This document shows positions 1 through 6,191 of a DNA stretch of 12,853 bases, piece after piece (position 1 is the stretch's first letter; each line of letters starts with the position of its first letter). The position numbers and the translations under genes are program-made. The notes under the pieces are model-generated. The model worked only from the letters and a program-made list of their open reading frames with translations. It did no database searches and was not told where the DNA came from. Source of the DNA: Chlamydiia bacterium (GTDB lineage: Bacteria > Chlamydiota > Chlamydiia > Chlamydiales > FEN-1388); NCBI GenBank assembly GCA_003170575.1, contig PMZB01000232.1, forward strand, positions 1-12,853, given 5' to 3'.

Positions 1-24
1 ATTATACGTATGTTTTTTTATCTC

Positions 25-58
25 AAAATAGGTTGCCACGGTCTTCCTAGGCTATTTT
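25..58. other. Weak inverted repeat in the gene-free left edge
   Basis: A 7-bp stem, AAAATAG (25-31) with CTATTTT (52-58), encloses a 20-nt loop and lies about 65 nt past the stop codon of the minus-strand decarboxylase-like gene. It could end that transcript, but no T-run follows the stem in the minus direction, so it is a poor intrinsic terminator. I see nothing else in positions 1-123 and no coding remnant. Confidence 0.2.
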
Positions 59-123
59 ACAGAAACCTGAACGAGCTTTGTAAATGCGTTCTTATAGAGA
101 AATTGGAATTTTGACGCAATTGT

Positions 124-1632
124 TTATGCAATATCTGATTCCTCGATAACGATAAGACCTGGCCGCTGTCTTCCTAAGGTGTGTCCCTTTTTCCACTGAT
201 CGCAGCTTTCTGCGTCAACAAGTGGCGTTGCCCCAAGATAGAGGGCTAGATCATCAGATGAAGTATCGAGTGAGGAGGCAAGAAAGACACAGGAGAAATG
301 GCGCTCCTTTTCAAACACCTTAATGAGTGTGAGCGCGTCTGCGGCAATGAAGATGGGAGAATAGGATAGAGAAACCGTGTCCCAGCTTTTTGAGGCGATT
401 TTGATCCATGAGTCGTCTGCCTCTTTTGGCCGAATCTGAATACGAGCAAAGGGATTCCATGCTGTCAGAAAAGAAAGTAGTTCTTCATCATTGCGGGAAA
501 ACAAAGGGGATAAGGGCTCTGCCACCATTGATGCAAGAGTATACCAGGAGGGATGAGAGACGAGTGGTTGTGGCTCAGGTGAAAAACCCATTTCTTGGGG
601 AGCCTTTCGGAAGAATTCCCTTAAACAAACAGTTTGAACGCATTCTCTTCCATTGCCGAAGAAAATGCCCTGCGAATTAATGGAAAAGAGCTCTTGTTCT
701 GATAAGCCTAAATCATGATTAGTCAGCACATTTTCCAACCATGAAGAATCTGCTGGCACCCCAAAGATGAAAACACTGTCGTAGGGCTCAATTGAGAGGG
801 TATTCATTGCAGAATATCCCTTTACTATTCCGTTTTCAGGCAGATGCCCCCATAAATCATGCGCTGCAAAAAGAGAAGATTCGTGCGTTTTTGCAAGAGA
901 CAAAATAGGCTCATGCCAAGTTCTTGGCCAGCATTCCGCTCCAAGCACGCAAAGAGGTTTTTCTGCTTGTTCAAGACGGGACAGAACTGTATCCCATGCT
1001 GAAGAGATAAGATCATTTTCTTCGTAATTAAAAATGGTTTTCCTGTAAGTGTGGGCTGGAATATAGCTTTGAGCTACTTCATCAGGCAGGTCAAGAACAA
1101 TAGGTTGCAAAAGCTCAAGGGAAGAATCAATAGCTTTGTCAATACGTTGTGCAGCAGTTTTTCTGTCATCAAGGTACATATATGAGGCGGAAAATTCCTG
1201 CATAATTTGCCGAAGATCTCTGTATCCCCGTTCTTTACAGCTCAAGGGTAATCCGCAAAGCTCTCGTGTCTCTGGGCGCAATGATTTATGAACGATAAAG
1301 AGAAGCGGGGTCAAGATCTGGGAGGCATGCAGCACTCCCTCAAACAGTGCAGGAAGGAAGTGTTCTTGACAAAATAAAGCACTGAACCTCCTGCATCGAG
1401 ACGCGGCTGTGGCTGCCCAAATAGCCTCTTCTACATTATTCCAAAAATTTACATCGAAACTGAACTTTGTTTTAGCCAGCACAGGCAAAAAAAATCCTTC
1501 TGTGCCTCGGACTGTATGGAGGCAGGAGACCTCAAGCTTTTCCAGCTTTCCCAAAAGATACTCAGCAACAGTTACTCTCTCCTCATGTAAACAGAGTTCT
1601 TTTTCCTGTACGAGATCATGTGGGTGGGTCAT
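124..1632 (-). CDS. Degenerate thiamine-diphosphate decarboxylase-like protein (pyruvate/indolepyruvate decarboxylase family)
   Basis: This 502-residue protein follows the three-domain plan of pyruvate/indolepyruvate decarboxylases. An N-terminal PYR-like domain (about 18-190) contains TVAEYLLGKLEKLEV, an IWAATAASR stretch matching the family GYAADGYAR, then LPALFEGVLHASQ and PIVLDLPDEVA. A central domain (about 220-345) has KPLCVLGAECW and DSVFIFGVPAD. The C-terminal PP-like part is shortened and lacks the GDG...N metal/ThDP signature; FIAADALTLIKVFE stands where it should be. The paired His of pyruvate decarboxylase is also missing, and the catalytic Glu position is ambiguous (VEE at 67-69). 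Family members run near 550 residues. The ATG at 1632 is chosen because GGAGG lies 7 nt upstream; a TTG at 1644 would add four residues but falls inside that site. The frame is intact, so it is probably made, perhaps as a non-catalytic protein. It is divergent from the MORN lipoprotein gene. Family call fairly sure; function unknown. Confidence 0.7.
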   Translation of the reverse strand: MTHPHDLVQEKELCLHEERVTVAEYLLGKLEKLEVSCLHTVRGTEGFFLPVLAKTKFSFDVNFWNNVEEAIWAATAASRCRRFSALFCQEHFLPALFEGVLHASQILTPLLFIVHKSLRPETRELCGLPLSCKERGYRDLRQIMQEFSASYMYLDDRKTAAQRIDKAIDSSLELLQPIVLDLPDEVAQSYIPAHTYRKTIFNYEENDLISSAWDTVLSRLEQAEKPLCVLGAECWPRTWHEPILSLAKTHESSLFAAHDLWGHLPENGIVKGYSAMNTLSIEPYDSVFIFGVPADSSWLENVLTNHDLGLSEQELFSINSQGIFFGNGRECVQTVCLREFFRKAPQEMGFSPEPQPLVSHPSWYTLASMVAEPLSPLFSRNDEELLSFLTAWNPFARIQIRPKEADDSWIKIASKSWDTVSLSYSPIFIAADALTLIKVFEKERHFSCVFLASSLDTSSDDLALYLGATPLVDAESCDQWKKGHTLGRQRPGLIVIEESDIA

Positions 1633-1752
1633 AAAAACCTCCAACTGTTTCGTGCGATAATAACAGAAAAACAGATTTGTTCTGTTGATCAGTATTAGCT
1701 AACGTGAGAGAATCAGGCCTCTTAGGATACAAAGGTAACTTTAGGTGATCAT
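1633..1752. promoter_or_regulatory. Divergent intergenic region with candidate -10 box and small hairpin
   Basis: This 120-nt gap separates two divergent starts, so it should hold both promoters. On the minus strand TATTAT (1657-1662, five of six to TATAAT) lies 25 nt before the decarboxylase-like start, without a convincing -35. Directly behind it is a hairpin, AACAGA (1670-1675), 5-nt loop, TCTGTT (1681-1686), with a further AACAGA at 1662-1667. It could be an operator, but the stem is short. No clear plus-strand promoter was found. Confidence 0.25.
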
Positions 1753-2718
1753 ATGATGAAGCAAATGGCAGTATCGTTGGGGTGTCTCTTTCTTCTTGCG
1801 TCATGCACAAAGTCTCCTCATGATGAGATTGTAAAAACAGCTTATTATCATACATACGGTCCACAAGTAGGTGAGGACGAGTGGAAAGCTCAAGGGTCAT
1901 CAGGAGAAGTTGTACAAACTTTGCAAAATGGAATAGAAGTCCGAAGAGAATATGAGAATGGCGTGCTTCATGGCACCAGTTCATGGAGTTTCCCCTACAG
2001 CAAGATAGTTCAGCGAGCGGAAGAATATATGAATGGGAAACGTATTCTTTGTGCGGCGAATTTTGAGAATGGCAGCCCAGAACTCGAGGAAGAATGGGAA
2101 CCGGGTGACAAAAAAGTTACACATGCATGGTATAATGATGGCGCTCCACGCCTTCTTGAGGAATATCAAAATGGACGTATTGTAGAAGGTAAGTACTTTA
2201 CACTAGAAGGTGATGTAGAAGGGTCTGTCTCTTCAGGCCATGGTCTCAGGATAGAGCGTAACAGCACCGGGCAACTTTCTCTAAAAGAGGAAGTCCGCTT
2301 TGGCGATATTATGAAAAGAGAAACCTTCTTTCCTAATGGACAGCTTCGAGAAGTGGTTCTTTTCCAAGGGAACAAAAAGCATGGCGAATCCAAGCGATTT
2401 GCTGAAAATGGTCAGACAGTTGCGATTGAAAATTGGATGTTTGGCGAGCTTGATGGTGTGCAGATCTATTTTGAAGGTGGACAACCAGTACGCCAGATCC
2501 CCTATGTATTAGGAAAAAGAGAGGGTACAGAAGTTCATTTCCGTCCTGGAACAGAAGATGTGATTGAAGAAATCTCATGGCATAATGATGAACGCCACGG
2601 CATTTCGAAAACCTATGTGGCTAACATTCTTGTGACTGAATGGTACTGGAGAGGAGGAGAGGTCACGGAAAGCCAGTATAAATCAAGAAATGGCGCGACG
2701 ATTCTCACCTCGAGATAG
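1753..2718 (+). CDS. Predicted lipoprotein with MORN/YwqK-like repeats
   Basis: A lipoprotein signal peptide opens this 321-residue protein: a hydrophobic stretch followed by the lipobox LASC, with the lipidated Cys at residue 18. The mature protein is built from degenerate MORN-type repeats, seen as NG-x-x-HG units: NGVLHG (about 69-74), PNGQLRE...KKHGESKRF (194-216), GELDGVQIYF (231-240), GKREGTEVHF (254-263) and DERHGISKTY (279-288). Such repeats form beta-hairpin ladders that bind partners or lipids; in bacteria they often appear in surface or periplasmic proteins annotated YwqK-like 'antitoxin', a name that carries little functional weight. No catalytic domain is visible. ATGs stand at 1753 and 1756; AGGTGA (1743-1748) is 4 and 7 nt away respectively, so the second may be the one used. 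A strong terminator follows, suggesting a single-gene transcript. It is likely anchored in the inner or outer membrane; partner unknown. Confidence 0.8.
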   Translation: MMKQMAVSLGCLFLLASCTKSPHDEIVKTAYYHTYGPQVGEDEWKAQGSSGEVVQTLQNGIEVRREYENGVLHGTSSWSFPYSKIVQRAEEYMNGKRILCAANFENGSPELEEEWEPGDKKVTHAWYNDGAPRLLEEYQNGRIVEGKYFTLEGDVEGSVSSGHGLRIERNSTGQLSLKEEVRFGDIMKRETFFPNGQLREVVLFQGNKKHGESKRFAENGQTVAIENWMFGELDGVQIYFEGGQPVRQIPYVLGKREGTEVHFRPGTEDVIEEISWHNDERHGISKTYVANILVTEWYWRGGEVTESQYKSRNGATILTSR

Positions 2719-2724
2719 GATCCC

Positions 2725-2766
2725 AATCACATACCCCTCCTTCGTCGGGGTATGTGATTATTCTTT
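2725..2766 (+). terminator. Rho-independent terminator after the MORN lipoprotein gene
   Basis: A perfect 13-bp stem (2725-2737 with 2747-2759, CCCC/GGGG at its top) encloses a 9-nt loop and is followed by ATTCTTTT. It starts 6 nt after the stop codon, the classic placement. The run after the stem is T-rich only in the plus direction. Confidence 0.8.
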
Positions 2767-2771
2767 TACGC

Positions 2772-2841
2772 CATGTGCGAATTTGCGATGATCTTTTCAG
2801 TCGCTGCGCTCCCTCAAAGATCATCGTAATGTAAGCACATG
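2772..2841. repeat. Two-stem imperfect palindrome (REP-like)
   Basis: An outer 7-bp stem CATGTGC/GCACATG (2772-2778 with 2835-2841) encloses an inner 11-bp stem CGATGATCTTT/AAAGATCATCG (2786-2796 with 2816-2826). The internal loops are 7 and 8 nt, and a GC-rich 19-nt loop (2797-2815) contains CGCTGCGCTCCC. It has no T-run, so it is not a simple terminator. The form resembles extragenic palindromic repeats, but only one copy is in the window. The rest of 2842-2924 shows nothing recognisable. Confidence 0.5.
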
Positions 2842-2924
2842 CGGGTTCAAGTTACGAGGAGCTCGAATTGAAGGGGTTCAGCACCTCTCTCTATGTTCAC
2901 TCTAATACATACCGTCGGACACAA

Positions 2925-3212
2925 AGCACAAAGTGCGCATCCTATTACCCAAAGTTAAGTAAAGGTTTTGTAGAATTTTTTTACCACAGAGACCACAGAG
3001 CTCACAGAGAAAGAAAAAATTGTTTTTTATTTCTCTGTGAGCTCTGTGGTCTCTGTGGTAAAAAAAATTAATAAGCCTTTCTCGGAACGGGCATGTAAGT
3101 TGGCTATTAAAAAATAAATTTTCCTCTGCCACGACCGATACTGAACTCTGTGGTAAAATAATTCTACAATACCTTTACTTAACTTTGGGTAATAGGATGC
3201 GTACTTTGTGCT
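2925..3212. repeat. Nested palindromic element with 67-bp terminal inverted repeats
   Basis: Positions 2925-2991 and 3146-3212 are inverted copies, each 67 nt, with about 3 differences by eye. They enclose a near-perfect hairpin (2976-3066) and a 79-nt single-copy stretch (3067-3145) that codes for nothing I recognise. The right arm continues into a direct-repeat copy (3165-3261) that recurs at 4654-4748. I see no transposase and no target-site duplication at the edges, so it is best described as a MITE-like or fold-back element. It fills most of the 545-nt gap between the lipoprotein and SH3-protein genes. Confidence 0.7.
2976..3066. repeat. 37-bp perfect hairpin built from CACAGAG-type 9-mers
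   Basis: Arms 2976-3012 and 3030-3066 pair along 37 bp around a 17-nt AT-rich loop. The left arm holds three 9-nt units in tandem: ACCACAGAG (2983-2991), ACCACAGAG (2992-3000), CTCACAGAG (3001-3009), flanked by T7 and A-rich bases. Repeats of this CACAGAG type are known as dispersed intergenic elements in many unrelated bacterial genomes. T precedes and A follows the stem, which is not terminator geometry. Spurious peptides of the HRDHRAHRE and LCELCGLCGKK type come from it. Confidence 0.8.
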
Positions 3213-3261
3213 CGGCTCCTAAGAATGGGCGTGAAGTCAATTCTTCAGCTTGTTTGAGTAT
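3165..3261 (+). repeat. Direct repeat copy A, abutting the 3' end of the SH3-protein gene
   Basis: This 97-nt copy matches 4654-4748. The 73-nt core (3189-3261 against 4676-4748) differs at 9 positions by eye; the left part differs by a 2-nt length change and a few bases. The right boundary stops 2 nt before the TAA complement of the SH3 gene (3264). Its first 48 nt are also the right arm of the nested palindrome. A hairpin inside the core is weakened here (one mismatch, one wobble pair) compared with copy B. Confidence 0.8.
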
Positions 3262-3263
3262 GT

Positions 3264-4439
3264 TTACTTTTGCCCAAGTACCTTAACTTCAAGGGCAAAA
3301 TAGGCTGGAAGAGCAAAGTCGTTGTTCGGCCGCTTTGCGGCTATGAGCTTGACCGTTTGTCCTGTGTAAGAGCCTAAGTCAATGCGGTTGCTGTAGATAT
3401 AGCAGAGAGGTGCTTTTGTCTTCTCATTGACCAAAATGAAGTCGCCGGGCTTATTTTTAACTGCTCTAGAATAGGGAATAAGCTGTCCATACAGCTCATC
3501 GGAATTGCGCAATTCGACAGCATAGAAGGCTTCCTTGGTTGGAGCATTACCTGCTTCCATGGCTTGTGCAAGAAGTTTTGCTTCTTGTTGTTCAAGAGAG
3601 AAAGAGATAGAGGTGTGGGAAGGAACTTGATTCTGCTGAGGTATATCAGCAAGAGCAACCTCTGGGGACTTTGTTTCTAAGAGAGCTTTGTGGGTGGTTT
3701 GATAGTTCTGGCTTAGCTGAAGATATTGCTCTTGAGCGGATTTCACAAGAGACTGTGCTTTCTCAGAATATTCGGGAAGATCTTTGGCTTGGTCAGCGAG
3801 CTTCTTTAATTCGTTAACAGGTCCAGCAAGACATATGTCTGGGAATGGTTTTTTTAGCTCAGCTGCGACTTCGCCTTGAAGTTCAGCAAATCTTGTTTTA
3901 ACACGGTCTCTTTTTGCTTCTATCCGGCGAAAATATCCAACATCGCCAGCTTTAGTAACATAATCCTTAGATACATAGAACCGAACATCCTCTGGTAAAT
4001 CTACGACAAGCCACTTATTGTTTTTAGGATATAGGGCGCCAGATACTTTGCAACCTTGGCTGAGCTGGGTGATGATGGGGGATTGAGTGTCCGCATCCAT
4101 ACGAAGGTTCACATTATTTGCTTCTACTACATTATCCAGAACATATGCCCTGTACACATAGCCTTTCAAGGATTTTTCAGGCATCACAGCGTAAAAATCA
4201 TCTGTTTGTCCTGTGACAATAAGAAGATCCCCTTGGGAGAGTTCTTTGAGGATAAGTCCATCCAGGCTTGGTTGTAGGCGCAAACGTACTTTTGTGCCGG
4301 TTATTTTCCCTGTAAATGGTTCAATCTTTTTCTGAACTGGTTTAGCGGGCTGTTCAACAGGCAGAGCTACTTTTTCTGGAAGTGGTTCAACAGGTGTTGC
4401 AGCTACAGTTGTCACGGCAAACAGAAATGGAAAAAACAT
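3264..4439 (-). CDS. Exported protein with two bacterial SH3 domains and a coiled coil
   Basis: This 391-residue protein starts with a short hydrophobic leader, MFFPFLFAVTTVAA, with a possible signal-peptidase site after VAA at residue 14, although the usual basic N-region is absent. A Pro-rich spacer (15-42) leads into two tandem SH3b domains: about 45-102 (VRLRLQPSLDG...GYVYRAYV) and about 104-163 (NNVNLRMDADTQSPII...FYVSKDYV), a family that typically binds cell-wall peptides or serves as adaptors. A charged helical/coiled-coil region follows (about 169-255), then a globular C-terminal region (about 300-391) without a recognised family. No peptidase or amidase motif is visible, so a binding or scaffold role in the periplasm is more likely than an enzyme. 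The ATG at 4439 is preferred (GAGGA 4 nt upstream, leader starts there); an upstream in-frame start at 4538 would bury the leader. The gene is flanked by direct repeats and divergent from serS. Confidence 0.8.
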   Translation of the reverse strand: MFFPFLFAVTTVAATPVEPLPEKVALPVEQPAKPVQKKIEPFTGKITGTKVRLRLQPSLDGLILKELSQGDLLIVTGQTDDFYAVMPEKSLKGYVYRAYVLDNVVEANNVNLRMDADTQSPIITQLSQGCKVSGALYPKNNKWLVVDLPEDVRFYVSKDYVTKAGDVGYFRRIEAKRDRVKTRFAELQGEVAAELKKPFPDICLAGPVNELKKLADQAKDLPEYSEKAQSLVKSAQEQYLQLSQNYQTTHKALLETKSPEVALADIPQQNQVPSHTSISFSLEQQEAKLLAQAMEAGNAPTKEAFYAVELRNSDELYGQLIPYSRAVKNKPGDFILVNEKTKAPLCYIYSNRIDLGSYTGQTVKLIAAKRPNNDFALPAYFALEVKVLGQK

Positions 4440-4477
4440 AAGGTCCTCAAATGTTTGTATTTGGCATGTGTAATTGG

Positions 4478-4506
4478 AGTCTAATTGGTGCGAGATTTTC
4501 AGACAA
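4478..4506 (-). promoter_or_regulatory. Candidate sigma70-type promoter for the SH3-protein gene
   Basis: On the minus strand TTGTCT (4501-4506, four of six to TTGACA), a 17-nt spacer, then TAGACT (4478-4483, four of six to TATAAT). Predicted transcription would start about 30 nt before the ATG at 4439. The spacing is ideal but the boxes are only moderate. Confidence 0.35.
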
Positions 4507-4508
4507 TG

Positions 4509-4625
4509 AAAGAGTGGCATTCGGCATTTTCCACTCAATGCCCTACTCTTTTATTTGTTCTCTCTTTTGTTGCGTCCACTGCATGAGCTCAACTGGAGCT
4601 CCGTTTACTAAAATAAACGCAACAA
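4509..4625. other. Gene-free stretch with two hairpins between the SH3-protein gene and repeat copy B
   Basis: Two inverted repeats stand here. AAAGAGTGGCATT (4509-4521) pairs with 4537-4551 apart from a 2-nt bulge. TTGTTGCGT (4567-4575) pairs with ACGCAACAA (4617-4625), enclosing a second GAGCTC/GAGCTC hairpin (4585-4590, 4596-4601). A plus-strand open frame of 97 codons (4451-4744) covers both and ends inside the repeat; it has no clear ribosome site and is not accepted as a gene. The divergent promoters flank this zone, so the hairpins may be regulatory or decayed repeat material. Confidence 0.35.
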
Positions 4626-4653
4626 TTATACCTTCAGACGGACTGTTAGGTTT

Positions 4654-4748
4654 TACAATACCTTTGCCTATTTATGTAATAGGATGCGTGCTTTGTTCTT
4701 GGCTTCTAAGAATTGGCGTTAAGCCAATTCATCAACTTGTTTGAGTAT
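4654..4748 (+). repeat. Direct repeat copy B, upstream of serS
   Basis: The partner of 3165-3261. It contains a perfect 8-bp hairpin, GAATTGGC (4710-4717), 5-nt loop, GCCAATTC (4723-4730). Its last base is the first T of a TATAAT box that probably serves serS. The two copies lie in the same orientation about 1.5 kb apart, with the SH3-protein gene between them. Confidence 0.8.
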
Positions 4749-4753
4749 ATAAT
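4748..4753 (+). promoter_or_regulatory. Candidate -10 box of the serS-mnmH promoter
   Basis: A perfect TATAAT at the junction of repeat copy B and unique sequence. No good -35 lies 16-18 nt upstream (CAATTC at 4725-4730). If used, transcription would begin near 4760 and leave a leader of about 140 nt before the serS ATG. Copy A has GTATGT at the same place and no such box. Confidence 0.4.
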
Positions 4754-4784
4754 TTGAGCCGTGAGGAGCACAGGGATCTAAATT

Positions 4785-4842
4785 TTTTACAAAAGCCGGA
4801 ACAAATTCCGACGAAGGAGGAATTTTTTCGAGTTTTGTAAAA
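4785..4842 (+). promoter_or_regulatory. Terminator-like hairpin in the serS leader, possible attenuator
   Basis: Inner stem AAATTCC (4803-4809) with GGAATTT (4819-4825) runs straight into T's up to 4828, the shape of an intrinsic terminator. It sits inside an outer 10-bp stem, TTTTACAAAA (4785-4794) with TTTTGTAAAA (4833-4842). A third hairpin, GGAAAG (4849-4854) with CTTTCC (4865-4870), follows. No plus-strand gene upstream needs a terminator, so attenuation of serS-mnmH is possible. The T-box consensus AGGGTGG was not found, so this is not a classic T-box. Confidence 0.35.
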
Positions 4843-4898
4843 GCCCAAGGAAAGAGTACAATTACTTTCCTTATTACGTTATTTTCTGGAGAAAAAAT

Positions 4899-6191
4899 AT
4901 GCTCGATCTACGGCTTATCAGGAAAGATCCTGCAGGAGTTCAGGCAAAGCTTCGTACAAAAGTTGCAGAGATTGATCTTTCAAACATTCTTGAACTGGAT
5001 GAGATGATCCGGGCCAAAAAAACTGAAGTTGAAACTCTTAAGGCAAAGAGAAATGAGGCTTCTGAAGTTATTGGAAAGAAAAAACGCGCTGGCGAAGATG
5101 CTACAGCATTGATGGAAGAGATTGGTCGTTTTGCTGAAAGAATTCACGCGCTGGATCATGAAGTTGTGGCGCTTGAAGAGAAGATTAACGACGCTCTTGC
5201 ACGTCTTCCCAATATTCCTATGGATGATGTGCCTGTTTCGCCTGATCCTAAAGACAATGTGGTTGTGCGCTCCTTCGGAGAAAAGCCCACATTTTCTTTT
5301 CCGATCAAGAATCATGTGGAGCTTAATGATACGCTGCAATGTTTCGACTTTCAGCGGGGAGCGAAACTCACTGGTTCTGGCTGGCCCATCTATAAAGGCG
5401 ATGGGGCTAGGCTTGAATGGGCTCTTCTTAACTATATGATTAATTACCATGTGCAAAATGGGTACATCCAGTGGATGCCGCCTCTGGCAGTCAAGAAAGA
5501 GGTGCTTTATGCTGCGGGGCAACTTCCTAAGTTTGCTAACCAGCAGTATTCCGTCATGGATGGAGAGCAGGAATATTTTCTTATACCCACTGCAGAAGTG
5601 CCCTTAAATGGTCTTTATATGGAGGAAATCTTACCCGAAGAAGTTCTTCCTCTTAAGTATATTGCCTACACGCCTTGTTTTCGAAGGGAAGCTGGAGCTG
5701 CGGGCTCAACTGAGCGCGGACTCATCCGGGTGCATCAGTTCAATAAAGTTGAGATGTTTGCATATACTCTCCCTGAAAAAAGCAGTGAGATGTTTGAAGA
5801 GCTTGTCCACAATGCGGAAAAAATTGTTGAAGGCCTTGGGCTTCATTGTAGAAGCATGCTTCTTACAACAGGAGACATGTCCTTTGGCTCTGCAAAGACA
5901 ATTGATGTTGAGGTGTGGCTTCCAGGGCAGAATCGGTATTATGAAGTTTCTTCCATATCAAACTGTACCGACTTTCAGTCTCGAAGGTCTAATGCTCGAT
6001 TCCGCAGGGGAAAAGAAAAGCCCCAGCTTGTGCATACCTTGAATGGCTCAGGGCTAGCCACCTCCCGTCTCATGGTTGCAATTATTGAGAATAACCAGGA
6101 AGCTGATGGGTCTGTGCGTATACCAGAAGCACTTCGCCCCTTTATGGGCGGCCAGCAGAAACTGGAAATAAAGCCTTTAAGATATGTCTGA
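4899..6191 (+). CDS. serS: Seryl-tRNA synthetase
   Basis: Class II seryl-tRNA synthetase, 430 residues, the usual bacterial length. It activates serine with ATP and charges tRNA-Ser (and tRNA-Sec where present) in the cytoplasm. An N-terminal antiparallel coiled-coil arm (about 28-102, Lys/Glu-rich) grips the long variable arm of the tRNA. The catalytic domain shows the serine-binding TAE (231-233), motif 2 FRREAGAAGSTERGLIRVHQ (261-280) with HQFNKVEMF, and motif 3 NGSGLATSRLMVAIIENNQ (382-400) with the ATP-binding Arg at 390. TTGDMSF and SSISNC are typical of the family; DVPVSPD and TGSGWP recall chlamydial enzymes. The start ATG has GGAG (4888-4891) 7 nt upstream. It is the first gene of a two-gene unit: the mnmH start codon overlaps its last codons. 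Confidence 0.97.
   Translation: MLDLRLIRKDPAGVQAKLRTKVAEIDLSNILELDEMIRAKKTEVETLKAKRNEASEVIGKKKRAGEDATALMEEIGRFAERIHALDHEVVALEEKINDALARLPNIPMDDVPVSPDPKDNVVVRSFGEKPTFSFPIKNHVELNDTLQCFDFQRGAKLTGSGWPIYKGDGARLEWALLNYMINYHVQNGYIQWMPPLAVKKEVLYAAGQLPKFANQQYSVMDGEQEYFLIPTAEVPLNGLYMEEILPEEVLPLKYIAYTPCFRREAGAAGSTERGLIRVHQFNKVEMFAYTLPEKSSEMFEELVHNAEKIVEGLGLHCRSMLLTTGDMSFGSAKTIDVEVWLPGQNRYYEVSSISNCTDFQSRRSNARFRRGKEKPQLVHTLNGSGLATSRLMVAIIENNQEADGSVRIPEALRPFMGGQQKLEIKPLRYV

Noticed and set aside
2840..2862. tRNA T-arm-like GGGTTCAA
   Set aside because: It has no matching stem, acceptor or anticodon arm around it.
2868..3132. Open frames on both strands giving HRDHRAHRE and LCELCGLCGKK peptides
   Set aside because: These are translations of the CACAGAG-type hairpin; the same motif is read on both strands, as expected for a palindrome.
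4451..4744. Plus-strand open frame of 97 codons, hydrophobic and cysteine-rich
   Set aside because: No clear ribosome site, it runs through two hairpins and its end is the dispersed repeat. Kept only as a finding about the repeat, not as a gene.
4749..4898. Classic T-box riboswitch upstream of serS
   Set aside because: The T-box consensus and an antiterminator arrangement were not found; only terminator-like hairpins are present.
4980..5522. Minus-strand frame of 180 codons opposite serS
   Set aside because: It is fully antisense to a well-supported seryl-tRNA synthetase gene, with no family features or ribosome site.
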